Made by a program: the position numbers and the translations under genes
NCBI GenBank assembly: GCA_027574665.1
Contig: CM050657.1
Coordinates: 30,193,408-30,257,407 of the forward strand
Direction: 5' to 3'
Length of the DNA: 64,000 nucleotides
From: Rhynochetos jubatus
Taxonomy: Eukaryota; Chordata; Aves; Eurypygiformes; Rhynochetidae
Notes under the pieces: model-generated
The model's input: the letters and a program-made list of their open reading frames with translations, nothing else
Told to the model about the DNA's origin: nothing
Database searches by the model: none
Shown here: positions 13,084 through 26,363 of the stretch, one piece after another
Layout: the number at the start of each line of letters is the position of its first letter
How positions within the stretch are numbered: position 1 is the first letter of the stretch

Positions 13084-13608
13084 ATGGCCTGTGTATCTAG
13101 AGCAGCTGGAAGTCTATCTTCCCAGTTAGGGACCTCTTTTAGTGGCTTTATGAACTGTGAAGATGCAGATAGTGCAAAGAAAGTAGAAACAACCATCTAC
13201 AACAAATTCTACCAAAGAAAGGAGAATTATCCATTAGAGAACAGATATGTATATGTAAATAATTATTGTATTAATATGAAGAGCTGGATTTCTTCTCTTC
13301 CTTGCATCTTTTGTAATAATTTATGCAAAATAGAACTTATAAATTATAACAGTACTGTAAAAAAAATGCGTATGGTAAAAACTAAAAAGAGAAGTTACAA
13401 TTTAAATGAATACATTGTGCCATTAGGGGAATTAGACATGCTCTGTACATTAATGCTAGTAGTAGCATTTGTCTATGAGCTTGAACTATCTTTTTGCCTC
13501 CTGACTCCTGACACCTTAATTGAGCTATCATCCACCCACAGCTCTCTCACTTCTAGATCCAACCATCCAGCGTGTAAAATGATCTACCAATTTGTATTTC
13601 TGTCATAA
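13084..13608 (+). CDS. 174-codon ORF of unknown function, followed by AATAAA
   Basis: This is one of the longest ORFs in the left half. It starts MACVSRAAGSLSS and is rich in Asn, Tyr, Lys and Ser. It has a hydrophobic stretch (about residues 118-135, TLMLVVAFVYELELSFCLL) near the end. An AATAAA lies directly at its stop codon (13,607-13,612). It has no known domain or retroviral motif, and the AT-rich composition makes the amino-acid mix unconvincing. It could be a chance ORF or part of a lineage-specific transcript. Confidence 0.15.
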   Translation: MACVSRAAGSLSSQLGTSFSGFMNCEDADSAKKVETTIYNKFYQRKENYPLENRYVYVNNYCINMKSWISSLPCIFCNNLCKIELINYNSTVKKMRMVKTKKRSYNLNEYIVPLGELDMLCTLMLVVAFVYELELSFCLLTPDTLIELSSTHSSLTSRSNHPACKMIYQFVFLS

Positions 13609-16600
13609 TAAAATATTGTGCATCACTTATTTTCTTCATATATGGCTAGATCTTTATTTTCTATCACCTTTACATTATTCTGATTCATTATGTCATTCTT
13701 CATCTTTATATTATCCTTGAATGTCTTGTCTGTGAGCCACTAGCCTCCAAAGTTACTCAGAGGAGAGTTGAAAAACATATATCAGAAATATTTACACAAC
13801 CTTCCATTTATGTGACTCTTCTCACCATTAGGTGAGGGTGATGACAGCCCGAAATAAGAATTTTCAGTGAAAATTCTATTTGTCTTTTGAAAGACCAAAA
13901 TTGAATTCATGTGTAATTAATGTGCTTTTGGAGGCCTAATTCCATCAACAGCTCAGGTTTAATTATAGAAAAGTGGCAAAATGTAATACTACAGGATTTA
14001 ATTGAAACTACTCACATAGAGTAAAAGAACAAAACATCAGAGCACACTAACAAGACACTGACTAATGTATCCATAAGATTTAGGGGAGGTGATTACTGGA
14101 AGGATAGGTGGTCTTAATGAAACCCTCCTTACCTACTAAAATTGTTGGGAGAACTCCAGGATGAGACAATGAAGTCTTTCAACTATCCTCATATTTTACA
14201 GTGACTGTACTCTTGCAAATAAATGTGACATTTATCTATGTCAATTGAATTCTACCTCCCGGTTGATAAAATTATGTAGCCTGATGGTTGCCTGCACTGA
14301 GCAATACACGTTAGAATGCTGCAGCAGATTACCACTAAATGATTTATGATTTACTGTCATTCTGCTTGAGCGCTCTAGATGAGAAACTGCCTCAAATAAC
14401 AGTTACAATGATGAGTATCTGAAGTAACTCCACTGATTCAAAGCAGTTGTTCCAGATTTACAGTTGTGTCACAAAAAAAGTAGCATATGACATAAACACT
14501 TTAAGAAACTTTTCAAGGAGCTAGGCTAGCCATGAAAAATCCTTTACCTTTATGGGCAACTAGTAGAGATTAAGTGGAAACAGATTGCACTAAACCCTTA
14601 CTGCACTTTGATTTTCTTAGAGTCACACAGCCCATGATTTTGCCCAGAGAAGCGAAGCTTAAGACTGAAATAATAGAAAATTATGTATTCTATGCCAGAC
14701 AGTACTCCATTCATTTAGAATTTGACTCATTGTCATAACATTGTAGCTGAACTCACTACACCTGCCTGCAGTGTGAAATACTGAGTGAGTCATGAATAGC
14801 AGTCATCCATCTGTAATAATAGCTAGTCCTTATCCTTCATAAATGCATAGTTATAATCACATCACTCTCCTCTGGAAACAACTTCTCCCTGAGACTTAGA
14901 AGGTTAAACAATACTACAGTACACTATAATCTCTAAAAATCCCCTCAAATGAATCTGAACAAAGAGTTGTAGAGGCAATATCATATTGCTTACTTGATCA
15001 GTGAAAGAACATATGCATCAGCTTCTTATTTAATATTCAAAGGTCTTTTGTCTTCTGTGGCCTCTACTTATGAAGATCCTGAGATTGACGTGTTCAAGGG
15101 TGGTGTGTCCAATTTCTGTTCACAGGCATCATTCCAAATTCACAGGAGACCTGTCTGTAGTCAGTTCAATACTCCCAGAGACAGCAGGAGATAGCTTTAA
15201 GTCCTCCCATCTTGAGGAAAACGCATAGCCTATTCTTTCACGGATTGCTTTTCTTTGTCAGTAAAACCGGAAAGAATCCCATTCTTACTACTTGGTCTGC
15301 CAAGCCTCAGCTATTTTGTGTAACAGCCCTGATTTAAGTGTAACAGGATGTAAAGCTTACCTATGAATGTCGAAGAGGAAGGACAGAACTGGGAGCACAC
15401 TACTGGTGATACGCTACAAAGAATTCAAAGTATTAAGAGATGGAGCAGGAGAAACTGAAAAGAAACTATGTCTTTGTGATTTCTACCAGATCTCAGTCTA
15501 TTAAAAATATAATGTATGCACCACGTTTTGTAAATTTTTCGCAGACACAATACATGCTCTTTGTCTGTTAAGAAGTCTGTAACCTACCATTAGTGTTTAA
15601 AATACTATATCCCAGGCAGAGCTAATTCTGCTGCTAGAGGATGCAAGTAGTCATTGAAGTGGATGGAGAGTCTATTGCCATCGCTAAAGTGTTGTGCTAA
15701 ATTTCTGGCCTATCAGCAGCCTCAGGCTTTTTCACTTCCAGAATATTTTCTGTAAGAGGTTAAGAAAGGAGTCCCCGGTCTCCCTATACATATCTTCAGC
15801 CTCTTTAGGAACTTGTGAACACAGCAGCACACTGAGGAGCCTGATACTGAATGCAATTGATGAACTACATTAAATTCCATAAAACTCAGAGTGAAAAGGT
15901 CTAAAAATCTATCTAAAGTTTTTTCTCTTACAGTGTTCTCTCTCACTCCTGCCTAAGACTCTCTAATGTGTAATAAATAGGAAGAAATGCGATCCTTGGT
16001 ATGAGTCCACAATATGGTATGTAGTCCCCGTACAGTCTGTGCTTGCAAAACGCATTTTATCATAGTCAGAAGGGGTTTAAATAGGAAAACAGTTTTACAT
16101 TTCATGTAGATTTTCAACATCTGGAGTAGTTTGTTGATATTCTACACAGACCCTTGTGGACATTAAAAAAAACCAAAAGTTCAGTGCTCTGAGAAATATT
16201 GGAAACAGGTGCAGAAAAAACACACCACATGATTCCTAAGGTACCTAAACTATACACTGGATGACCCTAGCTCAGTCCTGACCTTGAGATCAGTGAAAAA
16301 CTTCCCCCTTTAGCCACATTTTAATAGGGAAAATGGTACACTATTAGCTCAGGTAACATAGTATGTTGCAAGTGATATGAACCACAATCGTACATGAAGG
16401 ATAGTTCATTTTGATCTATTTGTGTTAGCATTGCAAACTGCCTATGAACTTTTCCTTTGCGTTAGGCATTAGCACTTTTCAAGAATGGATCACATCTTTT
16501 TTCCGCCCCGTGAAGACACACCCAAGGTATTCAGTTTACTGTCTCTGCACCGGTTGAGAACATACTGAGTATGGGAACAAGATTTTCAAATCTCGGTAAC

Positions 16601-19600
16601 CTTAACAATTCTTTTCATGTGCGCACCGAACAGATGATAATTTTTGCCTCTTGCTAATCTGGATTAGAGATGAGCCAGTAATCTAAAGAAGAAAATGTTT
16701 TTAATCTCCTGAACTGTTCAATCCCACTTACATTTCAGTTTTACAATTATTTTCTATATTTTTCTATATTCCCTATTTTTCTTTTAAAAGATGGAAAGGC
16801 TAGGGAAAAATTACTCTGGTGGTGTCTGAACGAAATACTATCCTGATGAATTACTTTCTCTCACAAATATTACTTCCACATCTATTGATTTATAATAAAT
16901 GGTTACAGCAGTTACAATGGCAATTTTAATTCTTAAAAACATATCCAAGTGAAGACAAGAAATACAGCTGTTATCATAAATAAGTCTAAAATAAATCCAG
17001 ATGTGAACTGTATGCTCTAATGTTGGCAGTAATAATGTCAGAAACATGTTACAAGTTTTGTCTTCTTGATATGGTGGATCTGAAGATGGGGATTTAGAGA
17101 TATTCTGAATTGTAGGTCTCTGTTCCTGATCCAAATACAGCAAACAAACAGAATGAAATTTCACCTTATGGAAAGGCACTGCACTTGCTACAGAAGCTGG
17201 TCACCCTTGCCTAGAAAATGTCAGTAACATCCCTGTAGGAGCAAGGTAGGCCTGAAGATCTCCTCATTTACCTTTCTGATAATACGCTAACATGGTTTAC
17301 AGCTTATTAAAAAAACCTCCAAGCCATGGCAGAAGTTTAAAAATTACAATCTTACCTATTGCTTGTTGCCTTATCACTCTGTAGCCTGAAGTTCTTTATA
17401 ATCACTGCTATACCTTTAATGTTAGACACACAACATTAAAACAAAATTACCTGGCAGTGCTCTACAAAGCAGGTGTAATTCAACAAGTCCCAACACATGT
17501 ACTAGTTGTGATCTGCTGGAAAAATGCACTGTGTTGGGAATGTATAGTCCATTTAACTCACTTTAGAGGAAAACCTATTTAAGGATAGAATTTATAAGGT
17601 GATAGAGGAATAGCTCTGGGCTTATTTCAAAATGAATAAAAGGAGTTTGGAGGTATATCTTTAGCAAAAGCTGACTGAAAAGCAATTGTCCAAAGCATGA
17701 ACATAGAGACAGACTGTGTAGTCTGACAGAGCACGGGACTTGGGTAGGATGACAGATGGTTTGAGAGGTGGCTTTGCATCTCTCTTGTACCTTTTCTCCT
17801 TGTTTATGAGCTGTGAAAGACTACTTTGGTTGAAGCCATTCTAAACAGTAACTGTCTATCCCCAGCCTCAGTGGTTCATTTCAGCAGAGAACAGCAGAGA
17901 TGGAGCTGCTGAACCTTGTGGGTGTGGTTTTGCTCAAGCATTAAGTCTGTGGTGATTATGACAGCTGCATTTACTCTGGATTATTTTTCAACTTCACCCA
18001 TGGTAAAATAAAGCAGAGACGAGAGATCACCAGTAAGGCAGTGAAGTTGATGTTGATAGAATTTCAGTCGCAAACTTTAAGGCAATCACAATGGTAAAAA
18101 TTCTTTTTAGCAGGAATAAAAATACTAGAACACACACATTCCATGTTTCTGCCTTCTATCTTTAGGGATATTTTTCTCAAAACCCTTGGCAGGGTCTTTA
18201 TTTCCCTATCCCTGCTACAGGAGTTTCAAATGTTGATAAACCAACTTTAAGCAACCCTCTATTTCTTTTTTTCCACATAAAAACATGCCAGTCTTGAAGA
18301 GCAATGTAAAATGTATTTGGAAATTTGAAAATAATATGGATAATAAAATCCTAAAAAATATATATATAGTGCAAATCACTTAATCAAAGAGATCTTATAC
18401 CAAATATATTGCTTTGATAAGAATGCATTATTCATAAGTACATATGCTAAGGTTTTTGGGCATATATAACTGCCTGCTGGGCATGAACTATTCTTCAATG
18501 GTAAGATTAAACTGGTTAAGTAAGACTTCCTTTAGTTTAAAATGAAGGTATCTGCTATTACTCATGGCCTGGATCCAATGCACTGTGGAATATCTCACAG
18601 AAATGATTGGCAGCCAAGAGGAGAATTTTTCCTTCTGTATTTGTGAAGACTCCATTGATTTATAGATAAACATTTAGTATAATGCACTAATTACCTCCAT
18701 GTAGTCTTAAAATAGATATTTCCCTAAACAGGCTGTTCCATGAGGCTTAAAGACTGCTATTAATAAAATAAAAATAACTCTGATTAGCTTCATTACCCTC
18801 ATAATTACTAGAATGAAGGAGTCTTTCCTCACCAACTTCTGCATTCACTTCACTAATGATGAGCAACAAAACCATTCTCCTAGCTATGGGCTAAGTTCTG
18901 CTAACTCTAGAAATAGATGTAAAGCTGTGAACATCCTAAAATGATGTTTCAGAAATACCTTTAAGATTACCCTGTAGGAATAAAAATATTGTAATAAAGA
19001 AGATGTACACTGTTAAATGGTCCAAGAGGTTGAAATATTTTATTTGGGAATATTTTCCTCTAGCTATAACCCTTTCCCAGTGTGTCTGAGGCAGAGAACA
19101 GCAGCCTGCTAGGCACTCTGTTATTCTTATCTCTCTGCTGTTTCTAGCTGTGCTTGCTACAGCCCAGTAGAATAATGAAGAAAGAAAGAGGTGTTTGACT
19201 TCTTTTAAGTGAGTATAAATATTCCATGAATAGAGATATAAAATGAAAAAGCTGTATGCAAAAATTATTTTACTTTTGTGAGGTTTTGTAATGGAGAAAT
19301 TGCTAAGGGAAAATTGTGAATATCAGTTTATTCAATGTATTTTTGGGATGCTATTTATTAAAAATTTTATTCCTTTTTAAACTTCCTTTTCAAAATCCAA
19401 ATTCCAATGTCACTAGATATCCCCAGAAATTTACTGAAATTTCATTAGGAATCCAACTAACATACACAGAGATCACATTATTACATTCAGAACATGTAGA
19501 TCGTTATAATTAGCAATTAGTTAGAGGACATCAAAATACCGAACACATTAAGAAGAAACTGATAACAAGACTAGATTGTTTTCTTTAATACAATGGTCTT

Positions 19601-21016
19601 TACAATAAATGTTCATAACTCCCATTTCCCTAAATAGAGTAGAAATAAAGAAGCTTTGTCACACTGTCCTCTCTCCTGTCCACTTACACAACTGCTGCAA
19701 TGAGTGTTCCCTGGCTTGCAGGAACACTCATACCTGCAGCATGCCAGGCAATGGCCTAATCTTATGGGGCTGTTGTTTTTTCATGGTTTGTGACTGCCAA
19801 AATGACACCATTTAGACTACATTTCCATTTTGCACTTGCACTTTTTTGTGAAGCCTTTTTCTTCTAAAAATGTAGCCATTTTGCAGAATCATTATAGAGA
19901 GGATGCATTTGTGCTTATTTTGGACAGAAACCTTACAACCACATAATTATAAAGCTTTCTTACTGTACCACTTTGAAATTCAGACTTGTCACTTCTAAAG
20001 GGAGGAAGGAGAAAATTATCTGTGTTACTGAAGTCTCTTTCACCCTCGTGAAAATGTGCCAAAATCAAGCAATTTTTTAAGGTTTGTGAAATGTTTAGTT
20101 CACAAATCTCAGCAGAGACCTGATAAGCTTCATCAACTAAACATCTTCTAAGATCTCATTTGTATTATATATGTGTTATCTCAGCCTTAAATATTACCTT
20201 TCCCTGAAATTGCTGCTCCCCAGTCTTGGCCATCTGCAGTTTCACCAGCCTTCAGAACTGATCAGCAACAGGTCTCTTTCTTGTCCTCATTATCTCCTGT
20301 TTGTCACAATGTAATAAAGAGGATAACAGAGGTGTGTGTATCAGAAATAGAGACAGACTACCTCTTGGCTTTAGGGAATGAAAGAGGATTGGGTTAAGAC
20401 CTTATAGTCCTATTTTATCTTTAGAAATAATTTCTTTCCATCTCAGATGGGAGACAAAAGGACTGCTGACTGCAGCAGAAGTGGTGAAGTAGTTTGCGCA
20501 ATTCAGGGGAATGGGTAGAGTGAGGTAGAGATGGTGACCCTTGTCTATTGAAAATATAAAGGAGAGAGAAGGAAGAAGATTGAGAGCAAAACAAAAGCAG
20601 GTGGAAATAATGGGAGAGTGGAGCTCTATAACCATTGCATTAAATTCTAAGAATAGAACTTTGCTGAGTTTCACTGTTTAAGTAGCTATGAAATGCAATA
20701 GCTAGAGGTATACAACCCTTGCTCCTGCTCTGCCTGGCATTCAAGGAAGGCAGCTATATGTTTCTGTTATCAATTATACTCTTTGCTGAAGTGACTAAAG
20801 TATATTATGATAACATTAAAGTTCCTAATCCAAAAGGTGAAACATGCACACTGAAATAATGTCTTGGGTATGGAGAGAGGGAGGTTTCCATCTATAAAAA
20901 GTAAACCTAAACATTACATTGAATTAACCTGTTTACAGAAGGTGCCTCTTAACTCCTCTTCTGCAAGGCATGAAAATATATTTGGGGCAATATATAACTT
21001 TCAAGCACTTGATAAC

Positions 21017-21300
21017 TGTGGTAGGTTGACGCTGGCTGGAGGCCAGGTGTCTCCCAAAGCCGCTCCATCACTCCCCTCCTCAGCTGGCCAGGGAAGAAAA
21101 AATATAATTAAAAGCTCAAGCATCAAGATAAGGATAGGGAGAGACCACCCGGCAATTACCATCACGGATAAAACAGACTCAACTTGAGGAAAATTTGGTT
21201 TATATATTACAAATCAAATCAGAGCAAATTAATGAGAACTAAAACCAAATCTTAAGCTAAAGGCCACAACTGTAGCCCCCCACTACCAAAACCTTGCCAT
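21017..21300 (-). mobile_element. Truncated LTR fragment, minus orientation
   Basis: It starts TGTGGTAGGTTGACGCTGGC and continues with GGAGGCCAGGTGTC, AGCCGCTCCATCACTCCCC and GATAAGGATAGGGAGAGA. This order is typical of the 3' part of avian ERV LTRs read in antisense. The other end fades into AT-rich sequence, so the copy is truncated. No internal retroviral sequence is next to it. Confidence 0.6.
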
Positions 21301-23648
21301 GCAAACACAATACAATAATTTTGTATTTTGTTGTGCTTTATGGATGATTCCGCATGTGAACATAAGTATATATGTACATATAGAAAAGAATTTTGTGTAG
21401 AGTTATGTCAGTTTATTCTCACAGACTCAGTAGTTGAAGGATTTGGGTCTTAAAAGATCAAGGCTTGCAGCAGGAACCAGTTTACCTGATGCTGCTGTTA
21501 GCTAAAAATAAAAGACTTAAAGAAGGTTAGAATGATGAAATTCAAATTAACCTGTAAAAAGAGCACATAGCTTCTGGAGGGTTTCACAGGGGCATCACTA
21601 GAGACTTCAGGCATTCCTAGTGTTCCTGGGTAGCCAGTGGAAATATGCAGTCCATTCTCCCACAGTGAGAACTGGTTCTTCTTTCATGCAATCGCTCCCT
21701 GATCTCCAAAGAATAAAAGAATTTTGATTGGGGTTTATCCTGTTGTAACTAAACCTCTGTCTTTTTGAGATAGCTGTACTCTTCAATACTGTATTTCTGG
21801 AAAGGATTTGAACAGTGAATAGGTATTGGTGGGTACTCAGTAAATGAAATAGCAGGCTCTCCCTCACCTTTCTGATACATGCTCCTTTCCTCTCTTCCCT
21901 GACAAGAAGACTTGAAAAATATGTTGATCTACTGAAAGTACCAGACAGACTCCTTTGTACAGTATCTCACCCAGAGAGGATGAAATGAGGGTTTGTTTGG
22001 AACACTTCAAAGGAAATAGTATCAACATACTCATTTTAAACTAAAAGGTAGTTGTCTCTGTGAGTAGAATTAGACTCTGTATGTAATTATTTTGCTTTCA
22101 GAAAATCTGTTTTATTCACTAGAGAAATGTTATTTGGATAAGTAAAACATCTGGAAGAGCTCAAAGTACAAGCTGACTCGTACTAGGTGTACTTTAGTTC
22201 TGAAGAGTTCCCAATAGAAATCTTTGAAATGAAGATGCTTTGATCCAATTCAGTCATTTGTACCCAAAATGTACCTAAATAATTGCCTCTTAGATGTGAT
22301 TTGCAAGTTCTGCAAGCAACATTCTTAATTCTGAGCTTGAATTTCATATTTTTAAATGTTATCAGTTTGTGTATAAGTGGGCACAAATACGTGCAGTTAG
22401 TCTGAGTTGATTAGATATGACAAGTACAGAAATTCCCAGCTGATTTGACCTAAACTACATTTTCATACATCCCTGAGGGCAACTCCACAACAGTACCCAT
22501 TGAGATCTATTCTAGTTTAGCAGACTGCAACTGAAGGCTGCCTATTCAAATAAATTGCATGAACAAAACAGAGACAATTAGATAACTTATAGCTAGAAAG
22601 GCCTTTAGCCTGTATTAGCTAGAAGCTAAGTATAATTTTAATGTGGAGCTGATATTGGAAAAAGGGACATGAAGTATTAGAAGGTGAAGAAAAAAACCAT
22701 AGTGATGAGGATTACCTCCTGAGAATGTTCTATTCCAAGTCCCCATTTGCATACTGAATTTCCAGCTACAAAAAGCCTTACAGAAATTCCATAGCATTTT
22801 CCCCCCTGATTTAAGCTCAAGTGTCTGTACAGTAAGGCTTATGGAGAAAAAATAAGTTTTATTAGGCAAGTATACCATCATTATATGTGGGATATCCTCT
22901 ATTCTGGGAAAGAAGCTCTTTTAAAGTTCCTGCTAATAGCAGGTTTGATTAGTTTCCCAGTGCTCACATCTCCTGTTCCAGATGGTCACTGACATGAAAC
23001 TCTAACTATCATCAACAAAATAAGCTGGGACTAAACCCTTCCTCAAAGGTAAAAAGAGCAGATGGACAATCACAATTTCATTATTAGAGAAATAATAGAT
23101 AGAAAGGATTCCTCATCCACCTTTTAAAATCACTCACTAACTTGTTGCACAATTAACTCCTCAGTGTAGTAACTTATAAGTTACTTTGTTATTTGACAGG
23201 TTGAATGGCTGATTGGTACATAAGCCTTTTTAACAATATTGGGAATACTAGCCAAATTCATCTTGTCTAAGGGGAATCAGTAAGTGAAATCTTTGGGCTA
23301 AGCTTCCATACAGAATTTGACTTTCTTTCAGGTTTTCAAGTAATTCTATTTTATTCTCTTTCAGGTTGTTAGTCATACCTCCTCAGGAATCTTTGCAGGA
23401 ATAAAATCACAAATGGCATTTATCTGGAATAAGGCAATGCCTGACTCCAGAGGTCCAATTAGTCATCTGTCCAGAACTGTAGTGCACAGGCATCGAAATC
23501 CCTAAATCTTGGTCAGGGATTCAAAGTCATGCAAGTAAATACCATAGAGCATCTCTTCCTATGTCTGTTGTGGTCCAGTGCTGGTCTCGCTTTGATCTGC
23601 GAGTTCTAGGTCAGGTTTTGCAAAGGCAGCCACCCATCTAATCCTGTG

Positions 23649-23800
23649 TAAGAGACCTTATCTTGAATTGTTTGTCTCAAAGCTTGCTGGAAAAGTTGTG
23701 AAACTTCCTGTTGGCTTGGCTTCTGGTGGCTTGGCAGAGCAGGGATTGTCTGCAAGCCTGAATAGATAAGGGCCAAATGGCCTACCAATGTATGTCTGAA
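23649..23800 (+). mobile_element. Fragment of the LTR family at 53,110-53,705
   Basis: From TGTAAGAGACCTTATC through GGGCCAAATGG this matches the first ~150 bases of the LTR at 53,110 (TGTGAGAGACCTTATC through GGGCCAAACAG) with scattered changes. Both matches begin at the same TGT, which supports that base as the true LTR edge. The rest of the LTR is absent. Confidence 0.75.
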
Positions 23801-25693
23801 GCTGAACAAACTGTTGCTTTATGATGGTCAGGGAATGGGATGGAAGAAAGCTAAATTTACAGCTAGGAGAATGCTTTGTGTATGCTGGAACATTTATAAA
23901 TTAAATTTTGTTGTTAATATTTTGAAAACCCAGAAGTTAGAGGATACAAACAGTAGTAGAAAAGCTATTGTCTGGAAACTTTTATGAAAATATTCACTAC
24001 ATCATAGACCAACTGCTAAGAAACCAAAAGAAGTCATTCTATGCAGTATGTATTATGATAGAGAGACAGAACATAAATTTAAATGATATTTCACTGGAAG
24101 CGATAGGATAAACTCAGGTAAATTTCTTGGTCATGAAATACAATGTATCTAAGGAGCTGAGACTGTTTCTTTCTAAAAATTTTAATAATACTGTGATTGG
24201 AAAGATCTTTTCATAAAAGGTTGCCTTAATCTGTTGTCTAAAATTAAATTCCAAACAGGTAAACAATCTCGAATCATAAAGACTATAAACATATTTAAGC
24301 ACACACAGAACAAGTCCAAATATCCTATTTTTCCTAAATATGTTTTGTTTGTTTTTTTAATGTTAGCATATATAAAACATTTCTACAGACAAAGCTTATG
24401 CTGTAAATAGACATAAAAGTAGACACGGGTTTCTGGAAAACATGTACATAGGAAATATTCATGGCATAATTAGTCATGTAGGTTCTTCTAAGTAAAAGCA
24501 GACATGTTCAGTCAACTAACAAGTATTGTCTGTTTGGGCTTTGTTATTATTTTTCTCAAATAACTTAAATCCTTGATACAAACAAGCCCAAAAATTAGGC
24601 ATTATGCATATTTAAATCCTGGTTTTCTTTCAAAATGTTTATTTTCTGTGAAAATTTTCACAGACTTCTTATTAAAAGGACACTTTTCTCCTAATAATGA
24701 AAAATTGTAAGCAACTCTGCAAAATTGTAGGAGAAAATCCCTGTTGCATCTACAATACCCTTGTGCATATGAGCTCTTCCAGATGCATAACAGCTTGCCA
24801 TCCTTTCTGCAGCCACTACTGCCAGTTTGGTGCTGAGTGATCCCTCCTGTATGGATTATCTTCAAATAGCAGAGTATAAATGAAGCCTCACAATTATTCC
24901 AAACACCTAGGTGTTTGGTATGGCACAATATCCTATAAAAGAGTTGGTAATTTGGCCTGGAGAACTTGTGTGCTCGATCAATATTTTCTGGATACAATTG
25001 GCCATAGTGTCTGTACATATTGTTGTGGCAACACACAGCCAATGTGACTTACTAAATCCATATGGAAAATGTAACAGTAGCTAGTCCTGCTGCTATCCTT
25101 CTTAAACTAAATGACAAACAGCACAGGAAAGATAGAGGTTGGAGGGAGAAGCTGAAAGGAAAGAGAGATTGCAATATAAAGTCTTTTTGGCAGACAGCCA
25201 TGCTACCTTCACCTTGCCAAATTTCCACAGACATAAAGACCTTTCCTCTTTTCCCTTCCTCCAGTATATCACTTCAAAGACATGGTTATTCTGTTAGTTG
25301 ATGAACTCACTGTCTATTCACTTATTCTATTTTGTGTTTACTATTACATAGTATACAAAATTACTTAATATTGGTTTTCCAGATTTATAAACATTATTCT
25401 CACACCTTTTTAAATAGCTCCCTATTACTGTTACTATGAACATGTTGTGTTTGCACCATCCTGAAAAGTGCTATATGTTACAGAGAAAAAAAATAGCTGT
25501 TCATTTGTAGTGACAGAAAAAAAATAATATTCTTTATTCTTGGCTTGGTTTAATGCACTGAAGCTGGCATTATTAACGGTATAGCTTTAGTTAAAAAGAA
25601 GAAAGATTGTGTTAGGTTGCACAAACATTGTATTTGCGGTGAAGATGATTATTTAAGACATAAGTTAATGAAATATGAAACTGATGATGCCGT

Positions 25694-26299
25694 TGTGATG
25701 GTTTCAGGCAGGGATGAGCTCCTTTCCTACACAGAGCTGGCTGTCCCACAGCAACCAAGGGATTTGTTTCATTCCACTGGTACATCAAACTCAGTGGTCA
25801 GGCTGTGGGGTGCACACAGTTTGGAACACTCAAAGTTGGCCTGAGGATGGGGGCTTGTTAAGGCTTTTGGCTAACTGAGAGTTGGGTCATTAACTCCCTT
25901 TGTTACCTCTTGGCAGGGTTGTTAGCAGGTTCTTTTGTTAGAGGTTTGGGGGTTGGGTTGTTGGGTTTTTTTCTCCCCACTCTCTGGGTTTTCAGGTTCA
26001 GGGATTTCTCTCTGCTCAGATTTTCTTGCTGCTTTTGGGATCTGCTGTGTGTGGGTCTGCGTGGTGAGCTACTGTGTCATATGTTCTATTTTCTATTGTT
26101 TTAATTACTAATTAGTAGTCATATTGTTAATATCACTATAAGTTCTGTTTATATTATTAAATAGTTCTTATCTCAAATTTCACGAGCTTTCATTGGTTGA
26201 TTTTTTTTTCCTCCAACCCTTCTCCACTGTGGGAGGAGGGTAGGAGGTGATCACACAACTGAGTGCTACTTAACTGCAGGATAAGGTTAAACCATGACA
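25694..26299 (+). repeat. 5' LTR of ERV1
   Basis: It begins TGTGATGGTTTCAGGCAGG and ends TAAACCATGACA. It contains the shared TCATATGTTCTATTTTCT and TTAAATAGTTCTTATCTC blocks of this group. The 28,791-29,377 LTR has the same order of blocks with substitutions and small indels. Confidence 0.85.
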
Positions 26300-26307
26300 G
26301 CTCTTTT

Positions 26308-26325
26308 TGGTGCCCAATATGGGGC
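26308..26325 (+). other. Primer-binding site of ERV1
   Basis: TGGTGCCCAATATGGGGC lies 8 bases after the LTR end. It resembles the complement of the 3' end of a lysine tRNA (Lys-1,2 type) with a few changes. ERV3 (52,484-52,501) and ERV2 (48,841-48,858) have related sites in the same place relative to their LTRs. Confidence 0.75.
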
Positions 26326-26363
26326 TTGAGACAGTTGTGATAAGAACAGATCTGATTAGTGTG

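Larger units (their letters stand above)
7791..25693. other. Long AT-rich, gene-poor stretch
   Basis: Nearly 18 kb with no recognisable gene. It contains the LTR fragments at 21.0 and 23.65 kb, the exon-like segment at 11,959, the ORF at 13,084 and a G-rich tract at 11.1 kb, each listed separately. The rest is probably intergenic or deep intronic DNA. The longest remaining ORFs (10,561-11,043 minus, 24,602-25,042 minus) show no motif. Confidence 0.55.

Noticed and set aside
24602-25042. 146-codon minus ORF, considered as a transposase remnant
   Set aside because: I found no catalytic triad, zinc-finger spacing or terminal inverted repeats, so there is no support.
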